DNA of 64,000 bases from Cupriavidus necator. Lineage in GTDB: Bacteria > Pseudomonadota > Gammaproteobacteria > Burkholderiales > Burkholderiaceae. The stretch is taken from the NCBI RefSeq assembly GCF_013141915.1, contig NZ_SROX01000007.1:62001-126000 (forward strand). The letters run 5' to 3'. The position numbers and the translations under genes were made by a program. Positions 27,334 to 37,514 of this stretch are shown here, piece by piece. The notes under the pieces are model-generated. The model saw only the letters and a list, made by a program, of their open reading frames with translations, ran no database searches and had not been told where the DNA came from. The first letter of the stretch is position 1; every line of letters starts with the position of its first letter.

Positions 27334-28755
27334 ATGGCATCGATCTCCTCGCTCGGCGTTGGCTCCAATCTGGACCTGAACACCCTGCTTTCCCAGCTGC
27401 AATCTGCCGAGCAGGTGCCGCTCGAAGCCATCAATACGCAGGCCAAGAGCTACCAGGCCAAGCTGTCGGCCTTCGGCCAGTTGCAGAGCGTGGTGAGCGC
27501 CTACCGGGCCGCCGCCAACAAGCTCGGCGACGCGGCCACCTTTGCCGCGGTCAAGGCATCGGTGGGTTCGACCGACGTCATGTCCGTGTCCACGGCGGCC
27601 AATGCCGTGCCCGGCAACTACAGCATCACCGTCGGCACCCTGGCGACGGCCCAGTCGCTGGTCAGCGGTCAGGTAGCTGACCAGAAGGCGGCTATTGCAG
27701 GGAGCGGCGGCGACATCGTGTTCGATTTCGGCGAAGCGCTGGCGACCGACGCAACGGCCACGCCGACGAGCACGAAGAAGGTCACCATTGCCGCCAACGC
27801 CTCGCTCCAGGATATCCGCGATGCCATCAACAAGGCCGGCATCGGCGTAACGGCAAGCATCGTCAATGATGGCAGCAGCACGCCTTACCGCCTGGTCCTG
27901 ACCTCGGACAAGACCGGGACGCAGGCCACCATGCGCGTATCTTCGGCAAGCACCGACCTGAACAACCTGGTTGGCTTCGATCCGGCCCCGACCGCCACCG
28001 GCAATGCCATGGCGCAAAAGGTTCCGCCAGCCAATGCCACGCTGACGATCAACGGCATCGATGTCGTCAGCCAGAGCAACACCGTGGTCGACGCCGCTCA
28101 GGGCGTGACGATGAACCTGGTCAAGACCGGCACCACATCGTTGACCGTCACGCGCGACAACGATTCGATCAAGGCGTCGATCCAGGCGTTCGTCACCGCC
28201 TACAACAACATCCAGAGCACGGCCAAGACGCTGACAGCGTTCGACACGTCGGCGGGCACGTCTGCCGCGCTGACCGGCGACAGCACGCTGCGCTCGATCC
28301 AGCAGCGCCTGCGCTCGATGCTTGGCGGCGCCATGTCGGACGGCAACGGCGGCACCATCACGCTGGCGGACATCGGCATCAAGTTCGACGCGAAGGAAGG
28401 CACCATGTCGCTCGACGATACCAAGCTGACCAAGGCGATCAACACCAACCTTGCCGGCGTCACCGCCATGTTCTCGAGCACCACCGGCAGCGGCGGCATC
28501 GGCAAGCAGGTGGTCGACTATGTTGACGGTCTGTCGACGACAAACGGTTCGCTCAAAACGGCCCAGGACGGCATCACCAAGACGCTGAAGGACCTGGAGA
28601 AGAACTACAGCAACATGCAGGACCGCATCAACGCAACGATGGACCGCTACAAGGCCCAGTTCACCCAGCTGGACCTGATGATCAGCCAGATGAACCGTAC
28701 CAGCAGCTACCTGACGCAGCAGTTCACCGCCCTGAATAACGCCTCGAGCAAGTAA
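27334..28755 (+). CDS. fliD: Flagellar filament cap protein FliD
   Basis: A 473-residue hook-associated protein 2, which caps the filament and helps flagellin fold at the tip. The N-terminal part (ASISSLGVGSNLDLNTLLSQLQSAE) and the C-terminal part (about 400-473, LEKNYSNMQDRINATMDRYKAQFTQLDLMISQMNRTSSYLTQQF) are typical coiled-coil ends; the SIQQRLRSML and LADIGIKFDAKEGTMSLD segments in between are family hallmarks. AGAGGT precedes the ATG. It lies between flaG and fliS. Confidence 0.97.
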   Translation: MASISSLGVGSNLDLNTLLSQLQSAEQVPLEAINTQAKSYQAKLSAFGQLQSVVSAYRAAANKLGDAATFAAVKASVGSTDVMSVSTAANAVPGNYSITVGTLATAQSLVSGQVADQKAAIAGSGGDIVFDFGEALATDATATPTSTKKVTIAANASLQDIRDAINKAGIGVTASIVNDGSSTPYRLVLTSDKTGTQATMRVSSASTDLNNLVGFDPAPTATGNAMAQKVPPANATLTINGIDVVSQSNTVVDAAQGVTMNLVKTGTTSLTVTRDNDSIKASIQAFVTAYNNIQSTAKTLTAFDTSAGTSAALTGDSTLRSIQQRLRSMLGGAMSDGNGGTITLADIGIKFDAKEGTMSLDDTKLTKAINTNLAGVTAMFSSTTGSGGIGKQVVDYVDGLSTTNGSLKTAQDGITKTLKDLEKNYSNMQDRINATMDRYKAQFTQLDLMISQMNRTSSYLTQQFTALNNASSK

Positions 28756-28776
28756 CCGCCTTACCGGGAGCAAACC

Positions 28777-29202
28777 ATGTTCGCCCGCCAAGCCATCAAT
28801 ACCTACGCCCAGGTAGGCGTCCAGACCGGCGCCATGAGCGCCAGCCCGCACAAGCTGATCACCATGCTGTACGACGGCGCGCGCGCCGCGATTGCGCGGG
28901 CGAGGTTCCACCTGGACGGCGGCAACATCGCCGAGCGCGGCAATGCCATCTCCAAGGCCATCGACATCATCGACAACGGCCTGCGCGCCGTGCTTGACCA
29001 TGATGCCGGCGGCGAGATCTCGGCCAATCTCGAATCCCTTTACGAATACATGGTGCGCCGGCTGATGCTGGCCAACCTGCGCAGCGACGCCGCCCTGCTG
29101 GCCGAGGTCGACACGCTGCTCGAAAGCCTGGCTTCGGCGTGGGCGCAGATCGACGACGACGCCGGCGGTGCCGAGCGGCAACCGGCCTTACAGGACAGCT
29201 GA
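28777..29202 (+). CDS. fliS: Flagellar export chaperone FliS
   Basis: The 141-residue cytosolic chaperone of flagellin. Family blocks include YAQVGVQTGAMSASPHKLITMLYDGA, IAERGNAISKAIDIIDNGLRAVLD and LYEYMVRRLMLANLRSDAALLAEVDTLLESLASAW. It starts at the ATG at 28777 after GGGAGCAAACC, 21 bases behind fliD. The stop lies one base before the fliT start codon, so translation is probably coupled. Confidence 0.96.
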   Translation: MFARQAINTYAQVGVQTGAMSASPHKLITMLYDGARAAIARARFHLDGGNIAERGNAISKAIDIIDNGLRAVLDHDAGGEISANLESLYEYMVRRLMLANLRSDAALLAEVDTLLESLASAWAQIDDDAGGAERQPALQDS

Positions 29203-29203
29203 C

Positions 29204-29557
29204 ATGGCCTTCGCTCCAACGTTTTCCGCGATCGTGGGCTGCTACGAGGAAATCCTCGCACTGTCGGCGCGCATGCACGAGGCGGCGCAGGGCGCCGACT
29301 GGGACACGGTCACCACCTTGCAGCAAGGCTACCTGGCCCAGGTGGACCGACTGCGCCTGCTCGACCACGAGGCACCGTTTTCCGATGCCGAGCGCATGCG
29401 CCGCTACCAGTTGCTGGATCGCATCCTGACCTACGACGCGCGCATCCGCGAACTGGCCGTGCCGCAGCTCAAGCGGCTCGGCGACATGCTGACGAGCTCG
29501 CGCCGGCAGTTCGCGCTGAGCGCAGCCTATGGCGCCACCACCGGCGCCACCACCTGA
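29204..29557 (+). CDS. fliT: Flagellar protein FliT (export chaperone)
   Basis: A 117-residue all-helical protein in the usual place after fliS. The pattern YEEILALSARMHEAAQGADWDTVTTLQQGYLAQVDRLRLLD and the later YQLLDRILTYDARIRELAVPQLKRLGDML fit FliT, the FliD chaperone that in enterics also restrains FlhDC. The ATG at 29204 immediately follows the fliS stop. The low conservation of the family leaves slight doubt. Confidence 0.85.
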   Translation: MAFAPTFSAIVGCYEEILALSARMHEAAQGADWDTVTTLQQGYLAQVDRLRLLDHEAPFSDAERMRRYQLLDRILTYDARIRELAVPQLKRLGDMLTSSRRQFALSAAYGATTGATT

Positions 29558-29627
29558 CGCGGCCTGAGCGCCGCTTCCAGCCCCGCGGCGGGCAGCAAGG
29601 CCCGCCGTCTTCACCGACGCCACCCGT

Positions 29628-30950
29628 ATGACCGGCATCCTTCTGCCTCCAGGCCTGGCACCCGGTCAGGCTCCGGACCCGCAATCGCTGCGCACCGCCA
29701 TCGCCATCGACCAGGTCTCGGCGCTGCAGCCGGTGCCCGACGCCACCGAGTCGAATGTCAGTAACGCCACCGGCCAGGCTGTCCGCCACAGCGCGCTCGC
29801 GGCCGGCGCCAGCGGGGCCTCCGGCCAGGCCGCCTTGCTGCCCGGCGCGTCGACACAGGAATCGCTGAGTGCGGCGGCACGCGCCATCCTGGCGGTGATG
29901 GACGGTACCGAGGCGCAGCCCGTGCGCAGCGCCGGTCCGTTGCTGGCCGCCGCGTCCATGGCGGCATCCGCGCCGGCCACTGCCGCGGCGCTGGCCAGCG
30001 CGGTCGGCCAGAGCGGCCTGTTCTATGAAGCGCACCTGGCGCAATGGGTGGCCGGCGCACGCGCGCTGGCCGGCATCCGCCAGGAGCCGCAGGCGCAAGT
30101 CCCGGTGCCTGGCCGAACCATGGCCGGCGGCCCAGGTCAGGGCACCGCCGCCATGCCGCCGTCGCTGCAGCTGACCTATGCGGGCAACGGCAGCGTGGCG
30201 GAACCGGCGCGCCCTGCCGCGCCGACGCTGCTGCCGGCCTCGCAGGTGCTGGCCGAAGCGCTGGCCGCGGCCGGCAATCCGCGCGTGGCCCATAGCCATG
30301 CGGCGGCGGAGCAGGCGCTGCGGCAAGGCACCGCCACCACCGCGGCGTACCGCCGCGACGCCGCGGCCGAGCCCGCCGCGTGGCGCCAGTCGGCGGCAGC
30401 GCTGGCCACGCAGGCATACCAATCCACGGCGCAGGCCGGTGCGCGCATGGCCGCGCCGGACGATCCCGCCACCCGGCCGGGGGGCGCGTTCGAAGGCCGT
30501 GCGCAGGTCAGCCTGGCGGATGCCGGCCGGCTGGCGGCGGCGGACGGCCCGGCCATCCATCCCGCGACCGAGGGCGTAGTCCGGCAGCAACTGGAATTGC
30601 TCGCCACGCAGCAGTTCCGCTTTGCCGGCGAAGCCTGGCCCGGCGTGCCGATGGCGTGGGAGCTATTGCGCGCGGATGCCGACGGGCCTGCGCAGGCCAA
30701 CGGCGAAGCCGCGCGGCCTTGGACAAGCCGCTTGCGGCTGCAGTTGCCCGGCCTTGGCATCGTCGAGGCGGTGCTGACCCTCGGCCCCGCCGGGCTCGAC
30801 GCCCGTGTGGCAACGCCAGACACCGATGTCGCGGCGCGTTTCATCGCGGCACGGCCGCTGCTGCGCAGCCAGCTGGAGGCGCACGGCATCGTGGTGCAGC
30901 GCGTGAGCGTGCAGACCGAGGACAACCTCGCCCCGGGAGAGGTCAGATGA
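29628..30950 (+). CDS. FliK-like (hook-length control) C-terminal-domain protein
   Basis: A 440-residue protein, very rich in Ala, Gly and Pro over its first 300 residues. The conserved last 110 residues (WELLRADADG..., SRLRLQLPGLGIVEAVLTLGPAGLDARVATPDTDVAARFIAARPLLRSQLEAHGIVVQRVSVQ) resemble the Flg_hook domain of FliK. It is not the main fliK, which lies at 37515-38975. Its stop overlaps the fhlB start (ATGA), so the two are coupled. The pairing with an FlhB-tail homologue suggests a role in export-specificity switching. Confidence 0.8.
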   Translation: MTGILLPPGLAPGQAPDPQSLRTAIAIDQVSALQPVPDATESNVSNATGQAVRHSALAAGASGASGQAALLPGASTQESLSAAARAILAVMDGTEAQPVRSAGPLLAAASMAASAPATAAALASAVGQSGLFYEAHLAQWVAGARALAGIRQEPQAQVPVPGRTMAGGPGQGTAAMPPSLQLTYAGNGSVAEPARPAAPTLLPASQVLAEALAAAGNPRVAHSHAAAEQALRQGTATTAAYRRDAAAEPAAWRQSAAALATQAYQSTAQAGARMAAPDDPATRPGGAFEGRAQVSLADAGRLAAADGPAIHPATEGVVRQQLELLATQQFRFAGEAWPGVPMAWELLRADADGPAQANGEAARPWTSRLRLQLPGLGIVEAVLTLGPAGLDARVATPDTDVAARFIAARPLLRSQLEAHGIVVQRVSVQTEDNLAPGEVR

Positions 30951-31240
30951 GCGAAGCCGCGCACGACCGCGGCACGGCAATCGCGCTGTCGTACCAGCAC
31001 AGCGACAAGGCGCCGCGCGTCGTCGCCAAGGGATACGGCGTCGTCGCCGAAGCCATCATCGCCCGCGCGCGCGAAGCCGGCGTGTATATCCACGATTCCC
31101 CCACGCTGGTGAACCTGTTGATGCAGATCGACCTGGACAGCCACGTGCCGCCGCAGCTCTATGTGGCTGTGGCCGAACTGCTGGCATGGATCTACCACCT
31201 TGAAGCGGGCACCGACCCAGGCGCGGAAGCGCAGACCTGA
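30947..31240 (+). CDS. fhlB: FhlB: FlhB cytoplasmic-domain homologue
   Basis: A 97-residue soluble protein equal to the C-terminal domain of FlhB/YscU: RGTAIALSYQHSDKAPRVVAKGYGVVAEAIIARAREAGVYIHDSPTLVNLLMQIDLDSHVPPQLYVAVAELLAWIYHLE. It lacks the membrane part and the self-cleaving NPTH motif. The FlhB family C-domain governs substrate switching; in some species FhlB can substitute for the FlhB tail. The ATG overlaps the stop of the FliK-like gene by four bases. It is followed by a bidirectional terminator shared with fliE. Confidence 0.92.
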   Translation: MSEAAHDRGTAIALSYQHSDKAPRVVAKGYGVVAEAIIARAREAGVYIHDSPTLVNLLMQIDLDSHVPPQLYVAVAELLAWIYHLEAGTDPGAEAQT

Positions 31241-31262
31241 CCCCGCAGATCTTCCCGACGAC

Positions 31263-31301
31263 AAAGAGCCCCTGGCCGCTTGCGCGCGCCAGGGGCTCTT
31301 T
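31263..31301. terminator. Bidirectional terminator between fhlB and fliE
   Basis: AAAGAGCCCCTGGC (31263-31276) pairs perfectly with GCCAGGGGCTCTTT (31288-31301) across an 11-base loop. A/T runs on both ends serve both convergent genes. Confidence 0.9.
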
Positions 31302-31324
31302 CTCTTTGGGGCAGGCCGCTGGCC

Positions 31325-31648
31325 TTACACCGCCATATTCATCATTTCCTGATACGCCGCCACCAGCCGGTTCCTCACCTGCACCCCGGTCTGGAACGAC
31401 ACATTGGCCTTCTGCAGGTCGATCATCACGTCATTGAGCGCCACGCCGGGCTTGCCCAGCTCGAACGCCTCGGCTTGGCCGTAGGCGCGCTCCTGCGCGG
31501 CGTTGATGCGGCCGAGCGAGCGTTGCAGCTCGCCGGCGAAGCCGCCGCCGACCGGCGCCGCGGACTGGCTGGCGGTGTTGCCCGAGGCAACTTGGGACAT
31601 CCCGCGCAGTTGCTGCAGCATGCCCTCGATGGAAGAGATAGTGGTCAT
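31325..31648 (-). CDS. fliE: Flagellar hook-basal body protein FliE
   Basis: A 107-residue protein linking the MS ring and the rod. Typical C-terminal block: GVALNDVMIDLQKANVSFQTGVQVRNRLVAAYQEMMNMAV. The middle, FAGELQRSLGRINAAQERA, is also family-like. The ATG at 31648 fits the family start; upstream in-frame sequence is unrelated. It is transcribed away from fliF, the usual divergent fliE / fliFGHIJK arrangement. Confidence 0.96.
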   Translation of the reverse strand: MTTISSIEGMLQQLRGMSQVASGNTASQSAAPVGGGFAGELQRSLGRINAAQERAYGQAEAFELGKPGVALNDVMIDLQKANVSFQTGVQVRNRLVAAYQEMMNMAV

Positions 31649-32054
31649 TTGGCTCGTCGTACACCGGCGTACCGGCTCGGTTCGTCTTGTGGCGCGCCCC
31701 CTTGCATCACAGCCAGCCTGCGGCAAGCAGGCCTCAGGCGGTTCGCACCCAGTTTCAGCCCCCGCAGAGTACCTGCCGCCACCGCTGGCCCATGGACCGA
31801 AATCGGCCGGAAAACCCGGTCTATTCACCGGATTGTGCCGCTCAAGTCTGGCCGATCATTGCCACCGTGCCGGAGGAGCGCGGGCTGTCGACCCGTGCTG
31901 CCCCCGGAGATCACCAGACAACCATCGATTCGGGAGTACGCGTGTTTTCTCTGCAGCGTAATGTGAGCCGTGCCGTGAGCCGCGCCGACGACCAGGGCGG
32001 TCAGCATCGCCGGTGCCGCCGTGCGCATCGCCGCGCCGGGTCTGGAGCACGCGC
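31649..32054. other. Divergent fliE-fliF control region
   Basis: A 406-base region without a gene. Two GCCGAT-type sequences in opposite orientations (31801-31808 minus, 31851-31858 plus) recall the sigma-28 -10 element but lack well-placed TAAA boxes, so I do not call promoters. As in related bacteria, the primary activator here may be FlhDC; I could not recognise its site. Confidence 0.4.
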
Positions 32055-33758
32055 ATGACCGCGGCCGTGGCACTGCCCGGGCGTCCGGCCGAAATGCTGG
32101 AGCGCCTGAAGGCCAACCCGAAGCTGCCGCTGATGCTGGGCGGCGCGGCCCTGGCCGCCGCGATTGCGGTGGGCGTGCTGTGGTCGCGCGGCCCGGACTA
32201 CAAGGTGCTGTACAGCAACCTGTCCGAGCGCGATGGCGGCGCGGTGCTGCAGTCGCTGCAGCAGATGAATGTGCCGTACAAGTTCGCCGAAGGCGGCGGC
32301 GCGGTGATGGTGCCGGCCGAGAAGGTGCACGAGACCCGCCTGCGGCTGGCCTCGCAAGGCCTGCCCAAGAGCGGCACGGCCGGCATGGAGCTGATGGACA
32401 ACCAGAAGTTCGGCATCAGCCAGTTTGCCGAGCAGGTCAACTACCAGCGCGGGCTGGAAGGCGAGCTGGCGCGCTCGATCGAGTCGATCGCCGCGGTGCA
32501 GTCCGCGCGCGTGCACCTGGCCATCCCCAAGCCGACGCTGTTCGTGCGCGAGCGCCAGAAGCCGACCGCATCGATCGTGCTGCAGCTGTACCCGGGCCGT
32601 GCCATCGATGAGGGCCAGGTCGCGGCGATCAGCCACCTGGTGTCGTCGAGCGTGCCGGAGCTGACGCCCAAGTCGATCTCGATCGTCGACCAGCACGGCA
32701 ACCTGCTGTCGAATACCGGCAACGAGCGCATGCTCGACGCCACCCAGCTCAAGTACGTGCAGGCACTGGAGCAAAACTACCTGAAGCGCATCGAGGCGAT
32801 CCTGACGCCGATCGTCGGCAAGGACAACGTGCGCGCGCAGGTCACCGCCGACGTCGATTTCTCCATCGTCGAGCACACCGACGAGAGCTACAAGCCCAAC
32901 CAGGACCCGACCCGCTCGGCGATCCGCAGCCAGCAGACCAGCGAATCGACCCAGCAGGGCGCCACGCCCCCGGGTGGCGTGCCCGGCGCGCTGTCGAACC
33001 AGCCGCCCGCTGCCGCCGCCGCGCCCGTGACCACGCCGCAGACGCCGCGCGCGGGCCAGGCGCCGGGCCAGGCCGGCGCACCGGCCCAGGCTCAAGCCGG
33101 CCAGGCCGCGCAGGGCGCCACCACGGCCGCGTCCAGCGGCCCGAGCAGCAACCGCCGCGATTCCACCGTCAACTACGAACTCGACCGCTCGGTGCGCCAT
33201 GTGCAGCAGGCCCCGGGCGGCGTGCGCCGGCTGTCGGTGGCGGTGGTGGTCAACTACCGCCAGCAGGCCGACGCCAAGGGCAAGCTCGTGGCCGAGCCGC
33301 TGCCGCCGGCGCTGCTGGCGCAGATCCAGAACCTGACCAAGGAAGCGATGGGATTCTCGGCCGACCGCGGCGACTCCATCAATGTGGTCAACAGCCCCTT
33401 CACCGCCGAGCGCGAGAAGGCCGAACCCGAACTGCCGCTGTGGAAGCAGCCCGACATGATCGCACTGGGCAAGACCCTGGCCGGCTACCTGCTGCTGGCA
33501 CTGCTGGCGCTGTTCGCGTGGTTCAAGGTGGCGCGCCCGATCCTGCGCCGCTACACCACGCCACCGCTGCCCGCGCCCGAGCCCCGGGACGAGACCGAGG
33601 CGGTACTGCTGCCGCCGGAAGAGCCGGCCAATCCGGAAATCCTGCGGCTTGCCGCCAAGTATGAAAGCGACCTCGCGCTGGTGCGCGACGCCGCCCAACG
33701 CGACCCGCGCCTGGTCGCCAGCGTGATCAAGAACTGGATTAGCAATGACAACCGCTAA
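32055..33758 (+). CDS. fliF: Flagellar MS-ring protein FliF
   Basis: 567 residues. First membrane segment near residues 23-42 ([18 protein letters not shown]), then the periplasmic ring-building motifs ([74 protein letters not shown]), a long Ala/Gln/Pro-rich loop at about 310-375, and a second membrane segment near residue 480 ([17 protein letters not shown]). The C-terminal tail binds FliG. ATG 32055 has GGAG seven bases upstream. The last 14 bases overlap fliG. Confidence 0.97.
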   Translation: MTAAVALPGRPAEMLERLKANPKLPLMLGGAALAAAIAVGVLWSRGPDYKVLYSNLSERDGGAVLQSLQQMNVPYKFAEGGGAVMVPAEKVHETRLRLASQGLPKSGTAGMELMDNQKFGISQFAEQVNYQRGLEGELARSIESIAAVQSARVHLAIPKPTLFVRERQKPTASIVLQLYPGRAIDEGQVAAISHLVSSSVPELTPKSISIVDQHGNLLSNTGNERMLDATQLKYVQALEQNYLKRIEAILTPIVGKDNVRAQVTADVDFSIVEHTDESYKPNQDPTRSAIRSQQTSESTQQGATPPGGVPGALSNQPPAAAAAPVTTPQTPRAGQAPGQAGAPAQAQAGQAAQGATTAASSGPSSNRRDSTVNYELDRSVRHVQQAPGGVRRLSVAVVVNYRQQADAKGKLVAEPLPPALLAQIQNLTKEAMGFSADRGDSINVVNSPFTAEREKAEPELPLWKQPDMIALGKTLAGYLLLALLALFAWFKVARPILRRYTTPPLPAPEPRDETEAVLLPPEEPANPEILRLAAKYESDLALVRDAAQRDPRLVASVIKNWISNDNR

Positions 33759-34755
33759 GGGCATCTCTGAATCCGGCTTGCAGAAAAGCGCGGTGCTGAT
33801 GATGGCGATCGGCGAGGATGCCGCCGCCGAGGTGTTCAAGCACCTGTCGCAGCGCGAAGTGCAGGAACTGGGCTCGGCCATGGCCACGCTCAGCTCGGTC
33901 ACGCGCGAGGAAATGGCCGAGGTGCTGGGCGAGTTCCGCGCCGAGACCGAGCAATACCTGGCGCTGAATGTCGATTCCAGCGCGTTTATCCGCAGCGTGC
34001 TGAACAAGGCGCTGGGCGAGGAGCGCGCGCAGTCGGTGATCGAGGACATCCTGGAGTCGCGCGATCCGGGCGGCGGCATCGACTCGCTCAACTGGATGGA
34101 TGCCACGGCCATCGCCGAGCTGATCCGCGACGAGCACCCGCAGATCATCGCCACCATCCTGATCCACCTGGACCGCCAGAAGTCGTCCGAAGTGCTGGGG
34201 CTGTTCACCGACCGCCTGCGCAACGACGTGATCCTGCGCATTGCCACCTTCGGCGGCGTGCAGCCGGGCGCGCTGCAGGAACTGACCGACGTGCTCACCA
34301 AGCTGCTGGCGGGCCAGAGCCTGAAGCGCAGCCGCATGGGCGGGGTGCGCACCGCGGCCGAGATCATCAACCTGATGAGCACTGCGCACGAAGAGGCCGT
34401 GATCGACGGCGTGCGCCTGCACGACGGCGACCTGGCGCAGAAGATCATCGACGAGATGTTCCTGTTCGAGAACCTGCTCGAGGTCGACGACCGCGGCATC
34501 CAGCGCGTGCTCAAGGAAATCGCCACCGAGTCGCTGATCGTCGCGCTCAAGGGCGCGCCGCAGGAGCTGCGCGACAAGTTCATCCGCAACATGTCCACCC
34601 GCGCCGGTGAGATGCTGCGCGAGGACCTGGACGCGCTGGGCCCGGTGCGCGTGTCGCAGGTCGAGGCCGAGCAGAAGGCCATCCTGCAGGTGGTAAGGCG
34701 CCTGGCGGATGCGGGCGAAGTACAGATCGGCGGAGGCGACGATGCCTATGTCTGA
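33745..34755 (+). CDS. fliG: Flagellar motor switch protein FliG
   Basis: 336 residues of the rotor protein that contacts the stator and controls direction. N-terminal [26 protein letters not shown], the middle [22 protein letters not shown] with the EHPQ motif, and the C-terminal charged rotor helix region ([50 protein letters not shown]) are all present. It overlaps fliF by 14 bases and fliH by 14 bases, so the operon is tightly coupled. Confidence 0.98.
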   Translation: MTTAKGISESGLQKSAVLMMAIGEDAAAEVFKHLSQREVQELGSAMATLSSVTREEMAEVLGEFRAETEQYLALNVDSSAFIRSVLNKALGEERAQSVIEDILESRDPGGGIDSLNWMDATAIAELIRDEHPQIIATILIHLDRQKSSEVLGLFTDRLRNDVILRIATFGGVQPGALQELTDVLTKLLAGQSLKRSRMGGVRTAAEIINLMSTAHEEAVIDGVRLHDGDLAQKIIDEMFLFENLLEVDDRGIQRVLKEIATESLIVALKGAPQELRDKFIRNMSTRAGEMLREDLDALGPVRVSQVEAEQKAILQVVRRLADAGEVQIGGGDDAYV

Positions 34756-35557
34756 GGCAGACCCCGAGCGCGGGAGCGCGCGCCGGGCGTCGGGCGCGGA
34801 TTCGCTCTCGTCCCTGGCCGGCCACGGCGCGGCCGCCGGTACGGGCGGCTTCGCGCCGTTCGAGCCGCCGCGCCGTGCGCGTGGCGGTGCCGCCGGCTGG
34901 CAGCGCTGGCAAATGGGCTCGCTCGATTCCCGGCATGCCGAGCCGCCCGAGGCCTTCGCCACCATGCCCGCCGAACCGGCGCCCCCGCCGATCGACTTTG
35001 CCGCCCTCGACGCGATGCGCGAAGGCGCGCGCAAGGAAGGCTATGCCCAGGGCTACACCCAGGGCCAGACCCAGGGCTACGGCGACGGCCACCGCGAAGG
35101 CTATGCGCGCGGCCTCGAGGCCGCCCGCAACGAAGCCGCGCAGCTGCAGGCGCTGGCCAGCAATTTCCGCGGCGCGCTTGGCAGCGTGGACGACGCGGTC
35201 GCGCGCGCGCTGGTGTCGCTGGCGCTGGACGTGGCGCGGCAACTGGTGCGCTCGACGCTGGCACAAGACCCCGCGGCCCTGCTGCCGGCGGTGCGCGAGC
35301 TGCTGACCAGCGAACCGGCGCTGTCCGGATCGCCCAGCCTGCTGCTGCACCCCGACGATGTGGCACTGGTCGAGACCCACCTGCACGGCGAACTCGCCGC
35401 CGCCGGCTGGACCGTGCGCGCCGATCCGTCGGTGGCGCGCGGCGGCTGCATTGCCAGCGCCGCCAGCGGCGAGCGCGACGCCACGCTGCCCACGCGCTGG
35501 ACCCGCGTGGTCCGGGCGCTGGGCCGCGATGACCCATGGGAGCCGCCGCATGCCTGA
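34742..35557 (+). CDS. fliH: Flagellar assembly protein FliH
   Basis: 271 residues; regulates the FliI ATPase and delivers it to the export gate. The Gly repeat segment [23 protein letters not shown] near residues 100-122 is the GxxxG-like repeat helix typical of FliH, followed by [11 protein letters not shown] and the [11 protein letters not shown] segment of the C-terminal V-type stalk-like domain. GGAGG is five bases before the ATG at 34742; a second ATG six bases later is also possible. The gene overlaps fliG and fliI. Confidence 0.94.
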   Translation: MPMSEADPERGSARRASGADSLSSLAGHGAAAGTGGFAPFEPPRRARGGAAGWQRWQMGSLDSRHAEPPEAFATMPAEPAPPPIDFAALDAMREGARKEGYAQGYTQGQTQGYGDGHREGYARGLEAARNEAAQLQALASNFRGALGSVDDAVARALVSLALDVARQLVRSTLAQDPAALLPAVRELLTSEPALSGSPSLLLHPDDVALVETHLHGELAAAGWTVRADPSVARGGCIASAASGERDATLPTRWTRVVRALGRDDPWEPPHA

Positions 35558-37040
35558 TAGCGCGCAAGCCACGGCCACGCCCTCGGCAGACGCTGCGCAG
35601 GCCCACACGCAACGCTGGATCGGCGCGCTCAACGGCGCCGCGGCAGGCATCGCCGGGCTCGACAGCAAGCGCAGCTGCGGCCGCCTGACGCGCGCCGCGG
35701 GGCTGGTGCTGGAAGCCGTGGGCCTGCGCCTGCCGGTGGGCAGCGATTGCCTGATCGAGCTGCCGGCCGGACAGTTCACCACCGACAGCAACGCCCCGCG
35801 CACCGCGGAGGCCGAGGTGGTCGGCTTTGGCGCCGACCGCCTCTACCTGATGCCGCAGTCCGACGTGGTCGGGCTGCTGCCCGGCGCGCGCGTCTATCCG
35901 CTGGAGCCGTCGCCGCAACCGGCCGGCGCCACCGCGCCGCGCGAGCCTGGCTCCAAGCGCCTGCCGGTCGGCCCGGGGCTGCTGGGCCGCGTGCTGGATG
36001 CGGCCGGCCGCCCGCTCGACGGGCTCGGCCCGCTTGCCGCGGCGATGGAAGTGCCGCTCGCCGGCGAGCAGATCAACCCGCTGATGCGCGCGCCGATCGA
36101 AACCGTGCTCGACACCGGCGTGCGCGCCATCAACGGCATGCTGACCGTCGGCCGCGGCCAGCGCATGGGCCTGTTCGCGGGCTCCGGCGTGGGCAAGAGC
36201 GTGCTGCTCGGCATGATGGCGCGCTACACCAGCGCCGACGTGATCGTGGTCGGGTTGATCGGCGAACGCGGGCGCGAGGTGAAGGAATTCATCGAGAACA
36301 TCCTCGGTCCCGAGGGCCGTGCGCGTTCGGTGGTGGTGGCTGCCCCCGCGGACTGCTCGCCGCTGCTGCGCATGCAGGGCGCCGCCTATGCGACGCGGCT
36401 GGCCGAGTATTTCCGCGACCAGGGCCAGCACGTGCTGCTGATCATGGATTCGCTGACGCGCTACGCCATGGCCCAGCGCGAGATTGCGCTGGCGATCGGC
36501 GAGCCGCCGGCGACCAAGGGCTATCCGCCGTCGGTCTTCGCCAAGCTGCCGACGCTGGTCGAGCGCACCGGCAACGGCCCCGAAGGCGGCGGCTCGATCA
36601 CCGCGTTCTACACCGTGCTGACCGAAGGCGACGACCAGCAGGACCCGATCGCCGATTCCGCGCGCGCCATCCTCGATGGCCATATCGTGCTGTCGCGCAG
36701 CCTGGCCGAAGCCGGCCACTATCCGGCCATCGACGTCGAGGCCTCGATCAGCCGCGCCATGACCGCGCTGATCCCGCACGAGCAGTTTGGCTCGGTGCGC
36801 CGCTTCAAGCAGCTGATGTCGCGCTACCAGCGCAACCGCGACCTGATCAGCGTGGGTGCGTACGTGCCCGGCAATGACCCGGAGCTGGATCTGGCGATCC
36901 AGCTGCATCCGCGCATGGAAGCCTTCCTGCAGCAGGACATCCACGAGCGCGCCGGCTACGCCGACGCCATCGCCGCGCTGCACCGCCTCTTCGACAGGAG
37001 TGAACATGCTCAAGCATTCACCGCTCAACACGCTGGCTGA
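35550..37040 (+). CDS. fliI: Flagellum-specific ATPase FliI
   Basis: A 496-residue F1-beta-like ATPase of the export apparatus. Walker [12 protein letters not shown] near residue 210, [15 protein letters not shown], Walker [36 protein letters not shown], and [23 protein letters not shown] sequence (here [12 protein letters not shown]). ATG at 35550 overlaps the fliH end by eight bases. At the 3' end the reading frame overlaps fliJ by 35 bases, adding a few residues beyond the usual family end. Confidence 0.98.
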   Translation: MPDSAQATATPSADAAQAHTQRWIGALNGAAAGIAGLDSKRSCGRLTRAAGLVLEAVGLRLPVGSDCLIELPAGQFTTDSNAPRTAEAEVVGFGADRLYLMPQSDVVGLLPGARVYPLEPSPQPAGATAPREPGSKRLPVGPGLLGRVLDAAGRPLDGLGPLAAAMEVPLAGEQINPLMRAPIETVLDTGVRAINGMLTVGRGQRMGLFAGSGVGKSVLLGMMARYTSADVIVVGLIGERGREVKEFIENILGPEGRARSVVVAAPADCSPLLRMQGAAYATRLAEYFRDQGQHVLLIMDSLTRYAMAQREIALAIGEPPATKGYPPSVFAKLPTLVERTGNGPEGGGSITAFYTVLTEGDDQQDPIADSARAILDGHIVLSRSLAEAGHYPAIDVEASISRAMTALIPHEQFGSVRRFKQLMSRYQRNRDLISVGAYVPGNDPELDLAIQLHPRMEAFLQQDIHERAGYADAIAALHRLFDRSEHAQAFTAQHAG

Positions 37041-37464
37041 CCTGGCCCAGACCGATACCGACACCGCCGCGCGCGAGCTCGGGCGGCTGCAGGGCTTGCG
37101 CACGCAGGCGGAGTTGCAGCTGAACCAGCTGACGCAGTACCGCCAGGAATACCGCGAGCGCATGCAGGCGGTGGCGGCGCAAGGCATGAGCTCAAGCCGC
37201 TGGCAGGATTTCTCGCGCTTCCTGGATTCGCTGGACCATGCCATCCGCCAGCAGGGCGCAGCGCTGGCCAAGGCCGAGGCCGACCTGCTGGCCGGCCGCA
37301 ACCGCTGGCAGCACCAGAAGCGCCGCCTGAACTCGTTCGACACGCTGATCGCGCGCGCCGAAGCGAAGCACGAGCAGGTGGCCGCCCGCCGCGAGCAGCG
37401 CGCCAACGACGAATACGCCGCGCGCCTCGCCCGTACCACGGCCGGCCGCCTGAGCGAAGCCTGA
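37006..37464 (+). CDS. fliJ: Flagellar export protein FliJ
   Basis: A 152-residue coiled-coil protein analogous to the gamma subunit of F1, working inside the FliI ring. The typical opening [25 protein letters not shown], then long heptad-like helices ([38 protein letters not shown]). ACAGGAG is seven bases before the ATG at 37006. The first 35 bases overlap fliI. Confidence 0.94.
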   Translation: MLKHSPLNTLADLAQTDTDTAARELGRLQGLRTQAELQLNQLTQYRQEYRERMQAVAAQGMSSSRWQDFSRFLDSLDHAIRQQGAALAKAEADLLAGRNRWQHQKRRLNSFDTLIARAEAKHEQVAARREQRANDEYAARLARTTAGRLSEA

Positions 37465-37514
37465 ACAACGCCTGGGCGCAAGCCATCCGCCAGGCCACAT
37501 CGTAGCGAACACCC

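Noticed and set aside
26875..29181. Long minus-strand open frame opposite flaG-fliD-fliS
   Set aside because: Antisense shadow of clear flagellar genes.
31801..31858. Sigma-28 promoters in the fliE-fliF region
   Set aside because: GCCGAT-like -10 elements are present in both directions, but TAAA at the right spacing is missing.
32001..34682. Long minus-strand open frame opposite fliF-fliG
   Set aside because: Antisense shadow; the composition mirrors the sense genes and no domain is recognisable.
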